A stretch of 64,000 bases of DNA from Tubulanus polymorphus (taxonomy: Eukaryota > Nemertea > Palaeonemertea > Tubulaniformes > Tubulanidae). The DNA lies in assembly GCF_964204645.1 (NCBI RefSeq), contig NC_134029.1, positions 10,778,850-10,842,849 of the forward strand, in the 5' to 3' direction. The notes below the pieces were generated by a model. The model did no database searches, was not told the origin of the DNA, and saw only the letters and a list, made by a program, of their open reading frames with translations. The position numbers and the translations under genes are program-made. Below, piece after piece: positions 10,010 to 19,469 of the stretch; position 1 is the first letter of the stretch; each line of letters starts with the position of its first letter.

Positions 10010-10237
10010 ATGAGTGGTTAAAGATTAATAGATTTTAAATAAAAAATATTAAAAAAACAATAACTTCAACTAGCTAGTGAATTCTATTATATTTTTAATA
10101 TTTTCTTTTCAAAAAAGAATACTTTATATCACAAATAAAAAATACTAAAAAAACAATAACTAATACTTAAATTCTTTACCTTTAACTAACTTATATTAAC
10201 CCAAAGAGATACTAGTATCATTTGAAGAATAATTATA

Positions 10238-10269
10238 ATATTTTTTTTTGCTTTTTTTCTCTAATATAA
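10238..10269 (+). promoter_or_regulatory. Putative late-type promoter
   Basis: T-runs of 9 and 7 followed by CTCTAATATAAATG, the start codon being the last three bases. It is conserved with copy A (1183-1215) despite divergence of the surrounding non-coding DNA. Confidence 0.45.
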
Positions 10270-10878
10270 ATGTCAAAGAAATCTAATAAGAATAGTATTG
10301 ATATTGAAAAGACATTAGATGATTTGGGCATTAGTGATAATAAGGATATTCCGGCCAAAATTGAAAATAATATTTGAGTTAATTGTAATATAGATTATGA
10401 CTACTATTTATATTGTAAACACCATCTTGAACTATTGATTGCTAGCTTAAAGTGTAGAGAGTTTTTAACTAAGACTATTACTTTTCAAGAATTAGATGCT
10501 ATGAAACCAGATAAAGTAATAAAATATTTTAAGATTTATGAAGAAGCTAGATTAGCTAGAATAAATGATTCCATTTCAGATGGTATTGTCAAATGTTATT
10601 CTAAGTTATGTAACCAGTTAATACCAATTAATGATGAAAATAAATTATATAGTGATTTGAAAAATGACTATTTAGTTATGACTGAATTACAAAAATGGGT
10701 TGGATATGCTTCATTTCAATTAGGATCGGTTATGACATTAATTTCTACTGGCGTCATAACATTTTCGAACATCAAGCCTATGGAATATAAATCAGGTAAG
10801 AACGAAACAGATGTACCACAACCAAACAGTGAAACAGAAAATGAATCAGAACAAAAATTAACTAAAATAAATGAGTGA
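10270..10878 (+). pseudogene. 195-aa conserved Polinton protein with a nonsense codon
   Basis: Homologue of the intact gene at 595-1182. Translation from the ATG at 10270 meets TGA at 10375-10377 (codon 36), then stays open in the same frame to 10878. The downstream part (FQELDAMKPDKVIKYFKIYE, hydrophobic segment GYASFQLGSVMTLISTGVI) is well conserved. An internal ATG at 10435 could give a 147-aa truncated product. The end overlaps the next gene's start by 8 bases. Likely a recent inactivating substitution, though readthrough cannot be excluded. Confidence 0.8.
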
Positions 10879-11239
10879 TAGCGTTAAGAAGAAGCCTAGA
10901 TCCGAGAAACAAATTAAATGGGCAAGAGAATTAGGTAAAAGATCTTCAGAATTAAAAAAAGCTAAGAAAAAGAAATTAACTGATATAAATGAATCACAGA
11001 CTTTATCTGATATTGATTCAAATAATAATCCATCTAATTCTTCTAATGCTGGATGTAATTATAAATTATATTTTACAATTGGATTAGTAACAGTTATTAT
11101 ATTATCCGGTGTAATATATAAATCAAAATTCAAATCTGATGATAAAGATGATTCCAATGACAATAAACCTATCATACCAGAAAATAAATCAAATCATACA
11201 GCCATTGAAACTAAATCTAAATTATTATTAATGGATTAA
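10871..11239 (+). CDS. Small basic single-pass membrane protein
   Basis: 122 residues. The basic N-terminus contains RSEKQIKWARELGKRSSELK, followed by a polar linker, a hydrophobic span at about 66-84 (LYFTIGLVTVIILSGVIY) and an acidic/polar tail. The start overlaps the previous gene (ATGAGTGA), and the stop is 6 bases before integrase, indicating a tightly packed unit. The conserved homologue at 246-590 supports it as a real gene. Function unknown; a small virion or membrane component is plausible but unproven. Confidence 0.83.
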   Translation: MSDSVKKKPRSEKQIKWARELGKRSSELKKAKKKKLTDINESQTLSDIDSNNNPSNSSNAGCNYKLYFTIGLVTVIILSGVIYKSKFKSDDKDDSNDNKPIIPENKSNHTAIETKSKLLLMD

Positions 11240-11245
11240 AATAAG

Positions 11246-12337
11246 ATGAAAAAAGAACAATATTTAAGAGATTTATATTATAACCCAGAAAGTGAAGTAT
11301 CATATTCTAACGATACAGAATTATGGGGTAAAATTAAATCTGATAATGAAAATGGTGGTATAAAATATAGTGAGTTAAAATCATGGTTACAAAATCAACC
11401 AACATATCAAATCCACAAGAAAATGGATAAAACTTATTTAACAAGAAAAGTTATGGTTTCATATATTGATCAACAATGGCAAGCAGATTTAATCGACATG
11501 AAGAACTTAGAAGAACACAACAAAGGATATTTCTGGATACTGAATGTTATAGACATATTCAGTCGATACGCATGGCCAATTCCAATCAAAAATAGAACTG
11601 GAAAAGAAGTAACAAATGCTTTTAAATCTATATTTAAAGAAGCTATTCCAGATAAGATACAATTTGATGAAGGTAAGGAATTTTATAACAAACATTTCAA
11701 AAAACTATTATCTGATAACGACGTAGAATATTTTTCAACACATTCAGATAAAAAAGCATCTATTATAGAAAGATTTAATAAAACATTGAAAACTAGAATG
11801 TGGAAATATTTTACTGCTAATGAAACATATAAATATATCGATGTGTTAGATGATTTAGTGAAAGGTTATAATAATTCTAAACATAGTTCTATAAATATGA
11901 AACCTATTCAAGCTAGAAAAGAAGATAATTCGGAAATAGTTTGGAATAATTTATATGGAGCGTTTGTTACACATGATTTCGGCGAACCTAAATTTAAAAT
12001 TGGTCAACACGTTAGAATATCTAAATATAGAAAAACATTTTATAAAGGTTATACCCCTAATTTTACAGAAGAAATATTTAAGATTAAAAAGATAATATTA
12101 ACTAAACCTTTTGTTTATAAATTAGAAGATCTAAAAGATGAAGAAATATTAGGTTATTTCTATGAACAAGAATTATCACTTGTACCGAATCCAGATGAAA
12201 TAGAATACAAAATAGAAAAAGTATTGAAAACAAAAAACCTTAAAGGAAAAAAGTATTCTTTGGTGAAATATAAAGGATACGATGATAAATTTAATGAATG
12301 GATTTTATCTAGTAAAATTAAAAGAATAAATGAATAA
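11246..12337 (+). CDS. INT: Polinton integrase (retroviral-type DDE) with C-terminal chromodomain
   Basis: 363 residues, intact. The catalytic core has the D,D(34)E triad: D81 in QWQADLIDM, D141 in KIQFDEGKEF and E175 in ASIIERFNKTLK. An SH3-like domain (about 249-310, PKFKIGQHVRISKYRKTFY) follows, then a chromodomain (about 318-358, EYKIEKVLKTK...LVKYKGYDDKFNEWI). The family joins the TIR ends to host DNA, giving 6-bp duplications as observed here. A chromodomain suggests targeting to modified histones, which may relate to insertion beside other elements and satellites. The last 8 bases overlap the ATPase gene. No frameshift seen. Confidence 0.97.
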   Translation: MKKEQYLRDLYYNPESEVSYSNDTELWGKIKSDNENGGIKYSELKSWLQNQPTYQIHKKMDKTYLTRKVMVSYIDQQWQADLIDMKNLEEHNKGYFWILNVIDIFSRYAWPIPIKNRTGKEVTNAFKSIFKEAIPDKIQFDEGKEFYNKHFKKLLSDNDVEYFSTHSDKKASIIERFNKTLKTRMWKYFTANETYKYIDVLDDLVKGYNNSKHSSINMKPIQARKEDNSEIVWNNLYGAFVTHDFGEPKFKIGQHVRISKYRKTFYKGYTPNFTEEIFKIKKIILTKPFVYKLEDLKDEEILGYFYEQELSLVPNPDEIEYKIEKVLKTKNLKGKKYSLVKYKGYDDKFNEWILSSKIKRINE

Positions 12338-12941
12338 AGATTTATTTATATTTGAACCGCATAATATGTTAGTTACTGGAGTAACCGATTGTGGTAAAAC
12401 ACATTTCATATTAGATTTGTTAGAAACTATTTATAAGAATCATTTTGATAATATAATATTATTCTGTTCTACTTATGATATGAATAAAACGTATAATAGA
12501 GATATAGTTAAGATGAAAAAGTTTATTATATTAGATCCTAAAATAGTAAAAGAAAATTTAGATAATTGTATAAAAATAGCAATTGATACTTATAAAGGAT
12601 CAAATACATTATTCATTGTAGATGATTGCGCTAATTTACATGATTCAAAAGTGAGAGAAAGTGAGTTATGTTATTTAGCTTTCTCTGGAAGACATTTTGG
12701 GATAACAACATGGGTTTTAAATCAAAAATATAATTCAATTGTTAAAGACTTTAGGGAGAATATAAGATTTCTAGTTTTATTTTATAACAAAGATAAAAAA
12801 TCTATGCAACAATCACTGGAAGAAAATCAAATTATACCTACTGAATTACATGATGAATATATGAATAAATTAAAGAATAATAAAGGTTCAAAATTATTAC
12901 TGAGATTACAATTTCCATATGAATATATATTTATAAAATAA
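12330..12941 (+). CDS. ATP: FtsK/HerA-type genome-packaging ATPase
   Basis: 203 residues, close to the usual Polinton length. Walker A is GVTDCGKTH (17-25), Walker B TLFIVDD (93-99), and a downstream SGRHFGITTWVLNQ segment (119-132) fits the sensor/arginine region of A32-like packaging ATPases. In related viruses the enzyme pumps DNA into the capsid. The start overlaps integrase, so both probably share one transcript. Intact reading frame. Confidence 0.93.
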   Translation: MNKDLFIFEPHNMLVTGVTDCGKTHFILDLLETIYKNHFDNIILFCSTYDMNKTYNRDIVKMKKFIILDPKIVKENLDNCIKIAIDTYKGSNTLFIVDDCANLHDSKVRESELCYLAFSGRHFGITTWVLNQKYNSIVKDFRENIRFLVLFYNKDKKSMQQSLEENQIIPTELHDEYMNKLKNNKGSKLLLRLQFPYEYIFIK

Positions 12942-13362
12942 CAATTTATAATTTGGAATATTATAGAAACTAATTTATATATCTATGTACTAGACGTACG
13001 AGTAAGAAAGTAAGATTCTTACCTTTTTACTTTCTTGGCAAGAATCTTGGATTCTTACGTACGTCTAATCCATAGAAATATGAATTATTAAATGAAATAT
13101 ATAATAATGAATAAATTATATATTAAAACTATGTTTATAATTTATGTTTATAATTTATGTTTATAATTTATGTTTATAATTTATGTTTATAATTTATGTT
13201 TATAATTTATATTTATAATTTATATTTCTTGGCAAGGATTCTTGGGTTCTTACTTTCTTACTCGTACGTCTAGTACATAGATATATAAACATTTTTATAG
13301 ATATATAAATAGTTTTATAATAATTATTCTCATTTTGTTTCTAATACATTTATAAAATCATC
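12942..13362. terminator. Convergent intergenic region with long inverted repeat
   Basis: The plus- and minus-strand gene blocks end on either side. Arms of about 41 nt (12975-13015 and 13248-13288) pair essentially perfectly, around CTATGTACTAGACGTACGAG. A nested second inversion (TACGTACGTCTA near 13058) lies inside. A role in bidirectional termination is inferred from position; it could instead be a small inserted foldback element. Confidence 0.55.
13131..13227. repeat. 13-bp tandem repeat (TTTATAATTTATG), about 7 copies
   Basis: Uninterrupted copies of TTTATAATTTATG in the loop of the inverted repeat, with the last copies changing to TTTATAATTTATA. Confidence 0.95.
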
Positions 13363-14468
13363 TTAGTTTATATCAAATTCATCAGAAGTCTTTGGCATAT
13401 TTATTAATTCTATTTCATCCTTCGTTCTACGTTCATCATCACTTAATCCAGCTTTTATTCTTAATTTTTCAAAGTGATCATTAGAATTATCACCATCAAA
13501 ATCAAATTCAAAATCATTTATTAAATTAAATAAATCTAGGTATCCATTATACGCTAATTTATATATTTGGTCAGGATTATCTTCTGCATAAGCTAATGAT
13601 TTATCAAATAACAACTTAAAGAATATATGATATTGTTTAGTTTCAGGATTAAAATATTTGATATATTTCTTTGGTTCATCTAACAATGGTAACATACCCA
13701 CTTTTTTATAAACATTAATTAGATGTAATTTTGATTTATAATGAGTAATTTTATAAACAGGTTCAATTTCTTTATTACAATAATCACATATTAATTCTTT
13801 TTCATTTTCTATGTAAAATTTTTTATGTTTAGAAAAATTACTTTTAGAAATATCTAAATTACAAATGTTACAATGTTTTTTAGAATCATCAATTATTTCA
13901 TTATCTGTTATATCATTATCATTAGTTTCGATTGGGTTAACATTATTTATTACATTATCTTTTATATTATCTATGGTATCATTTGTTTCAATTGTATTAA
14001 CATTATCTTTTATATTACTAACTGATATATTATTATCATTATTATTATTTCTTTTTCTATATGTTTCTTTGATTTCTTATGTGATGCCCAATTTTTATAT
14101 GATATATATTTCTTACATACATCACAATATTTTGGATTATAATAATCTTTTTTTGATTCAATATCATATGTAGAGGGTATATTATAAGATGTAGATGCTG
14201 TTACATCTTCTATTTTAGTTTCAATATTATTACTATCTTCTATTTTAGTTTCAATATTATCTTCTATTTTATATTCAATATCATTCTTATCTTCTATTTT
14301 AGTTTCAATATTATTTTCTATTTTAGTTTCAATATTATCTTTTATTTTACTTATTCTATATTTGAATTGATCTCCAAAATACTTAATGTATTCATCATAA
14401 GGTAATATATAATATATATCTGATATCATTTCACTTGGGGTTTGTATTTCATATATTCCACCTTCCAT
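13363..14468 (-). CDS. Multi zinc-finger protein, frameshifted
   Basis: Starts MEGGIYEIQTPSEM at 14468. An acidic repeat region (several NNIETKIED-like units) precedes a C2H2 finger (YCDVCKKYISYKNWASH, then H). The frame then changes by one base in an A-rich/AAT simple repeat near 14040-14060. In the second frame two more fingers follow (HCNICNLDISKSNFSKH, then CDYCNKEIEPVYKITHYKS), and a C-terminal domain ends at 13363. The first 112 codons from the left have no good ATG of their own (GTG at 13701), supporting one gene with a one-base loss. It lies 32 bases downstream of the capsid gene. Likely DNA-binding; role unknown. Confidence 0.7.
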
Positions 14469-14500
14469 TTATTATATAAATATTTATTAAAGTTAAAATT

Positions 14501-15748
14501 TTAATACATAACACTATCTAATTGTGAATTTACAATATTTAATTGCGCGTCAGATATAATATAAATGTGCATTTTGAAATTTAGACTTCCTTTTTTCTTT
14601 GTCATGAATAATTGTATTCCATCTTTAGTGTTTTGTAATTTTTTTCCAGAACCATGTAATGAATTATCCTCTGTTGTTCTAAAATCTAACCATAATGCAT
14701 ATTTATTACCGGTATAATAATCAATTTGATTAATATTACAATTTTCAGATGATTTCACTTTTTCATTCATAAAATGTTTTCTAATTTCTGGCCATTGATC
14801 TATCATTCTCATTCCTTGACAAAATATTTCATTTGCTATTCCTTCGATAGTTATTTCTACTTTTGTTATTTCAGGATTATAATACTTATCAACCTGTATT
14901 GCACCATTAGAATACGTTGCAATGGTAAGAAATATTAATATACCTTTAATAGATCTTCTTGGGAAGTTAATATTCCCATTAATTATTTCATCATTTGCGT
15001 TAATAGTTACAGTTTTAAATTTATCAATATAATCATATAATAATGAAAATCCTTGATTGTATTGAGTTTGAATTGTGCTAGCAATATTTTCATTAGTTAC
15101 TGTGTCATATTCTAAACATATTTTTGATAATTTATAACCCATATCTTTAACAACGCTAGATAATACAATTTCATTTACAGGAGCAAATGTTATCTCAAAT
15201 ATAATATCTTCTTGAATTGCATATTTATATAAAGGCGCATTATTATTTATCAATTCAAAGTCTAATGGAATTTTATATTTGCTTCCATAAATCTTTTTTA
15301 TCAAATTATCTGCGGTACGAGTTACTATTGCGTCATTAGCTCCTGATCTTAATTTATTTTGGTTTTCCGATTGGATTCCTTGAAATATCATATTATTTCT
15401 ATTTTCTTTAGTTAACCATAAATCTTCATAATGCATAAATAAATTATAATCATCTAATGAGAAAACTGTTTCTGGTCCAATCTTTATAGTTAACTTTTTA
15501 ATCAAATATCTTCCAACATTATCAACAACATAATTATTATTATTACCGAGTACTTTTATATCGACTGATAAATAAATACTATTTGGAACATAAAAAGTAT
15601 TTTGTGTTAATCGAGGAATTCTAACATATAAAGTTTCATCGGGATTAATATTTGAAGGATTATGAGTAATTATATGATGTGATCTTTCTGCTTTAATAGC
15701 ATTAGATATTCTATGATTCTTAGAAGGATTGATATAACTCCCACTCAT
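14501..15748 (-). CDS. MCP: Major capsid protein (double jelly-roll)
   Basis: 415 residues, intact. The N-terminal part has the Polinton capsid pattern: FYVPNSIYLSVDIKVLG (52-68), NVGRYLIKKLTIKIGPETVF (77-96), DDYNLFMHYEDLWLTKENR (99-117) and NMIFQGI (119-125). Beta-strand-rich stretches continue, including PLDFELINNNAPLYKYAIQE. In this family trimers form the icosahedral shell, like adenovirus hexon-type folds. It is preceded by a T7 run and AAATAAATG. Family assignment is from remembered sequence pattern; the fold itself is inference. Confidence 0.88.
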   Translation of the reverse strand: MSGSYINPSKNHRISNAIKAERSHHIITHNPSNINPDETLYVRIPRLTQNTFYVPNSIYLSVDIKVLGNNNNYVVDNVGRYLIKKLTIKIGPETVFSLDDYNLFMHYEDLWLTKENRNNMIFQGIQSENQNKLRSGANDAIVTRTADNLIKKIYGSKYKIPLDFELINNNAPLYKYAIQEDIIFEITFAPVNEIVLSSVVKDMGYKLSKICLEYDTVTNENIASTIQTQYNQGFSLLYDYIDKFKTVTINANDEIINGNINFPRRSIKGILIFLTIATYSNGAIQVDKYYNPEITKVEITIEGIANEIFCQGMRMIDQWPEIRKHFMNEKVKSSENCNINQIDYYTGNKYALWLDFRTTEDNSLHGSGKKLQNTKDGIQLFMTKKKGSLNFKMHIYIISDAQLNIVNSQLDSVMY

Positions 15749-15768
15749 TTATTTAACAAAAAAATTAA
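15749..15768 (-). promoter_or_regulatory. Putative late-type promoter of the capsid gene
   Basis: On the minus strand AATTTTTTTGTTAAATAA leads directly into the ATG: a T7 run, a short spacer and AAATAAATG. Confidence 0.45.
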
Positions 15769-17221
15769 TTATTTATTTTTGATCATGTTTACTAACCCAA
15801 AAATAATTGCACTTACAACTGTAATTAGAAATAAAATAATATGTTCAGCAGGAAAGTTAATAATGTTTCCTGCAGATTTCAATATAAAACCAACAATTGA
15901 TGCAATAATTCCTGGTGATGCTGCAGCAGATTTTTTAGATAGTTCCCATAAATATTTTGCTAATTTCTTTAAACCATCCTTAACTTTATCTTGTATAGAA
16001 TTATTATCATTCGGGGGTTTATCCGGTTTATTGGGAGAAGGAGTAGGAGTAGATTTTAAAGCATTTGATATTGCTAAACCAATTGTTGTAAATACCATAG
16101 TTACAGATGTTAGAATTGAAAGAATTGTTATTCCTTCTAGTTTAAATAATAATCTTATTCTATCTTTTAATGATATTTTAGAATCTGGTTTTATCAACAA
16201 ATCTGTAAAAACATCTTTTAATCTTTTAAAATTATTACCAAATTCTTTTAATAATATATCTCTTTCACCTTTCAGTACTTCTAAATTATCTTTTAAATTA
16301 TTAATTTCTTTTTCTAAACGTGGTTCTTTTTGCTTATATTCTATTATATCAATTACTTGATGATCAAGATCAGACTTTAATTTTTCTATTTCTTTATTTT
16401 TATCAGGTAATTCTTTTTCTAAATTGTTAATTTCAATATCTCTTATACTTTTATTATGTGCAATTTTATCAGCTTCATTTCTTATACTAATAATTTCTCT
16501 AATTGCTTCATCAGAAAATATATTATTTAAATCTTCTAATTCTTGATCTGTTGCATCAAGTAATCCATTTGGTAAAAGTTTTTCAGTTTGAACTCTTCTT
16601 GATTTAATTTTACTAGTTTTGGAATTATCAGCTTCTTTAGGAATTTTTTTTGTCTTAAATTTTCATTAATTATCTTCAAAAAATCATCATTTCTTCGAAT
16701 AAATTGTTTTCTATTTAAAGTTATCTCTTGTTCTGTAACATCATTTATAACATCATTAATGATTTTCTTAATTCTAGATTGTTCTAATTTAATAAAAGTT
16801 GGTCTTGTTATTATTTTATCGAGACTTTTATTAGAAGAAATCTTAAAATAATAGTCATCTTTCAAATGCCAATAATAATCACCATTTGAATATTTTAAAT
16901 CTTTTACTAATTTATCCATACCTTTATCTGTTATATTGAAACCAGATTTTTTTAATATTGGTTCAAAATCATGAATAATTTCATCATATTTTAATTTTTT
17001 TTTTCTAATTCTGGTACTTCATTTTGAATATCTATTCTCGATTTAGCTCCTCTAATATATTCATCTGTTGATGGGGTTTTAGAACCAGGAACAACTTCTG
17101 GTAAATTAGTATTATATTCTGGCTCATTATCATCATTAAAACTTGTTTCACTAAAATCAGGTTGTTGTTCATCACTTATACCGGGTTCATCTAAAGCATC
17201 CAATGGAATTTCTTCATCCAT
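15769..17221 (-). CDS. Coiled-coil, multi-membrane-segment Polinton protein, two frameshifts
   Basis: Three adjoining open segments read as one gene of about 480 codons. 17221-16991 is acidic (MDEEIPLDALDEPGI). A middle domain follows (16919 region, KDLKYSNGDYYWHL). Then a long charged coiled coil leads into three hydrophobic segments (LSILTSVTMVFTTIGLAI, SPGIIASIVGFILKSAGNII, IILFLITVVSAIIFGLV). The frame slips by one base at a run of ten A (16995-17004) and again at eight A (16644-16651), both in the direction of a one-base loss. The C-terminal PGIIASIVGFIL pattern resembles a conserved membrane protein of many animal Polintons, function unknown, perhaps a virion membrane component. Confidence 0.75.
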
Positions 17222-17241
17222 TTATATAATAAAAAATTAAA
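17222..17241 (-). promoter_or_regulatory. Putative late-type promoter
   Basis: Minus strand AATTTTTTATTATATAAATG: a T6 run and TATAAATG at the start. Confidence 0.4.
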
Positions 17242-18562
17242 ATTTAAAATAAAATATTCCTCCGATTACAATTCCTACACAAGTTAAAGCTAATTTAGCA
17301 TTTTCATGGGATTTATTATCATTATCAGTTTTAATTATATCATGTTGAATATTATCAGTTTTTATGTTTTCTGATGTATTGTAATCTTTTATTTTAGAAT
17401 CATTATTTAATTTAATATTCTTAGTTTTAGTTTCTGTTGATTGAATATGTTTTTTATTTTTTTCGCCTTCCATTAATTTTGGAGCAGTAATAATCTTTTT
17501 ATTTATATCATTCAATCCGAATGAATTATTTATTGTTGCAGTTTTAATTAGATTATTATAACCAATTATGTTTCCCATCTTTAGTACTAAATCATTAGAA
17601 ATAATTAATAGATTAGGTCCTATACAATAATTTAATCTAATATGTGATTTATCTAAATAATTTTGATATCTTACAATGTTTTCTGGAATCGATCTATTTT
17701 TATCATTATGAATTGAATCTTCAAATAATACTTTGAATTGTTTCTGCGCATCGAATGAAGTGTTATCATTTCCAATTATTGGGGATCTTGTTTCAACTTG
17801 AGCACCTAAAATACATATCAAATAAGTTCTAATAGATTGATTTATTCTTTGTATTCCAGCTTTAGTAAAACCTTCACTATTTTCTAAAATGAAATTAACC
17901 CAACCATTATTGTTTTGTTGTTGTATATTATTATAATATTTTGGTAATTCATTCAAATTTAGTGTTCTTATATCTGAATTTGTCATTATTTTTCCAAATT
18001 CTTTAGTATATAATATTCCTAATCCACCCATTGTTCCAATTTTTGCTCTAAAATCTTTATTTGAATTAATATTAAATTCATTACATATTTTATAAAACTT
18101 AGAAAAATTAATATTATTATTCAATTCTTTAAAATATTTTGAACCTGGTAAAGGACATTCTAATTCATCTAATATTAATTTTATTTGAAAATATGTATGA
18201 AATCTAAAAAGTGATAACATCAATGGTAAACTTGGTTTGTTTAAATGATCATTCCAACTAATTCCACATCCTGTTGTTGCACAATAAACAGCAAAATTTA
18301 ATTGGTTCTGCCAATACTTCATATTAGATTTTAATAACCATTGTTTTGCCTCATTTAAATTTTTGAAATTAATTGTATACACATGAAATATATTTTCCAT
18401 CTTTACATGGAAATTATTACTTTCAGTAACATAAATATATAAATCAATTAATGAATTTAAAACTTCATTTCTATATGTAATATCTTTATTAAAATCTATT
18501 GCTGGAATATTATATTTAATTGATTTATTATATTGGAAAGCTTTTGGAAAACTATCTGCCAT
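17237..18562 (-). CDS. Conserved Polinton protein, 441 aa
   Basis: Intact. The best-conserved part is WQNQLNFAVYCATTGCGIS (84-102), followed by LPLMLSLFRFHTYFQIKLIL and CPLPGSKYF; this signature recurs in many animal Polintons. The middle contains GLGILYTKEFGKIM and IRTYLICILGAQVETRSP. A hydrophilic, asparagine/lysine-rich region (about 365-420) leads to a C-terminal membrane span (LALTCVGIVIGGIFYFKF). Probably a virion protein anchored by its tail, but no enzymatic motif is evident and I give no function. It is packed closely between neighbours in the late gene block. Confidence 0.85.
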   Translation of the reverse strand: MADSFPKAFQYNKSIKYNIPAIDFNKDITYRNEVLNSLIDLYIYVTESNNFHVKMENIFHVYTINFKNLNEAKQWLLKSNMKYWQNQLNFAVYCATTGCGISWNDHLNKPSLPLMLSLFRFHTYFQIKLILDELECPLPGSKYFKELNNNINFSKFYKICNEFNINSNKDFRAKIGTMGGLGILYTKEFGKIMTNSDIRTLNLNELPKYYNNIQQQNNNGWVNFILENSEGFTKAGIQRINQSIRTYLICILGAQVETRSPIIGNDNTSFDAQKQFKVLFEDSIHNDKNRSIPENIVRYQNYLDKSHIRLNYCIGPNLLIISNDLVLKMGNIIGYNNLIKTATINNSFGLNDINKKIITAPKLMEGEKNKKHIQSTETKTKNIKLNNDSKIKDYNTSENIKTDNIQHDIIKTDNDNKSHENAKLALTCVGIVIGGIFYFKF

Positions 18563-18582
18563 TTATATAATAAAAAAATTAA
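18563..18582 (-). promoter_or_regulatory. Putative late-type promoter
   Basis: Minus strand AATTTTTTTATTATATAAATG, almost identical to the motif before the 17221 start although the genes are unrelated. Confidence 0.45.
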
Positions 18583-19014
18583 TAATTTATTAATTCTTTT
18601 AATAATTTATCTTGTTCTTCAACTGTTATATGGCCATTTAAACTTATTATATAATCTAGTGTATTCTTTAATTTATTAATTTCTTTTATATTAGTTTTAA
18701 TTTTTTTCTTTATTACTTTTTATATTTGATTTTGAACTTATACCAGTTAAAACACTTGATGATAATCCTAACACACCAATTGATATAGCTAAAGGTGTTA
18801 ATGGACTGAATATTGCTAGAAATGTTATTACAGAACTAATTGTAACCGAACCACTTATAATCAAATAATATATAATTTTACTTTTTAAATATTTTTTCTT
18901 TTTTATCTTTAAGTCACTTTCAAATTCTAATATTAGTTTTTCTAAATATGTTTTTAATTTAGTTTTATTCATATCATGAGGAATAATATCAATATTATCA
19001 ACTTTATCATCCAT
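18579..19014 (-). CDS. Two-membrane-segment protein with a frameshift at A7
   Basis: The first frame (105 aa) has a charged helical N-terminus (KLKTYLEKLILEFESDLKIK) and hydrophobic segments (IIYYLIISGSVTISSVITFL, then PLAISIGVLGLSSSVLTGI), ending at TAA 18697-18699. The next frame continues as plausible coding for ~41 residues, including NTLDYIISLNGHITVEEQDK, to 18579. The switch lies at A_AAA_AAT followed at once by TAA, so either one A was lost or ribosomes slip by -1. I recall that short LDY..S.NG.(L/I)T.EE tail as usual for related Polinton proteins, which favours a single gene. Confidence 0.72.
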
Positions 19015-19033
19015 TTATTTAGCAAAAAAAAAT
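19015..19033 (-). promoter_or_regulatory. Putative late-type promoter
   Basis: Minus strand: T9 run, GC, then TAAATAAATG at the start. Confidence 0.42.
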
Positions 19034-19035
19034 TA

Positions 19036-19200
19036 CTAATTAGTAAACTTATAAGCAACAAATAGAACAATAACAGTTCCGCCTAAAATCCATATTATTT
19101 CATATTTCTGTTGTTCTTTACTTGGGGTATAATAATCTGATAATATAGGTTTGTATAGATGTAATTTTTCTTTATTTGTTACCGCGTTATATAAACTCAT
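19036..19200 (-). CDS. 54-aa single-pass membrane protein
   Basis: Begins MSLYNAVTNKEKLHLYKPIL and ends in a hydrophobic span (IIWILGGTVIVLFVAYKF). Its ATG overlaps the stop of the upstream gene as ATGA (19197-19200), a tight coupling that supports it as real despite the short length. Function unknown; together with its neighbours it forms a set of tiny membrane proteins typical of virions with an internal lipid layer. Confidence 0.7.
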   Translation of the reverse strand: MSLYNAVTNKEKLHLYKPILSDYYTPSKEQQKYEIIWILGGTVIVLFVAYKFTN

Positions 19201-19445
19201 TGCATCATCAACTGATTGAAAATCTCCTGATCATATAATTCCTTGTTAATATAATCCATATAGTTTTGCCTCTTTTCTCTATATTCTTCCGCTGCTTTAT
19301 TATATTTCTCTAACGCTAAGTTATGTCTTTTATGTTCTGTTAATGATCCATTTTTATCAATATGCTTAAATAAATAACCACCACCAGTAAATGCTAAAGC
19401 GTTAACAATTGCTGATCCTATAATAGTTATAACTGCAGAAGCCAT
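19197..19445 (-). CDS. Conserved small Polinton membrane protein (82 aa)
   Basis: The N-terminal hydrophobic segment ASAVITIIGSAIVNALAFTG is followed by GGYLFKH and a charged helix (HNLALEKYNKAAEEYREKRQ, then DYINKELYDQ). A glycine/alanine-rich membrane segment plus a HxLAxEK..AxxEY.xKR..xxDxINxEL helix is, as far as I recall, a recurring Polinton small protein. Function unknown. Start context ACTAAATAAATG. Confidence 0.8.
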   Translation of the reverse strand: MASAVITIIGSAIVNALAFTGGGYLFKHIDKNGSLTEHKRHNLALEKYNKAAEEYREKRQNYMDYINKELYDQEIFNQLMMQ

Positions 19446-19469
19446 TTATTTAGTTAAATAATTATGTAT

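Noticed and set aside
13865-16360. Plus-strand frames at 13865-14173 and 15713-16360
   Set aside because: Antisense shadows of the minus-strand zinc-finger and coiled-coil genes, rich in Ser/Leu/Ile as expected from reverse reading of Lys/Asn-rich genes.
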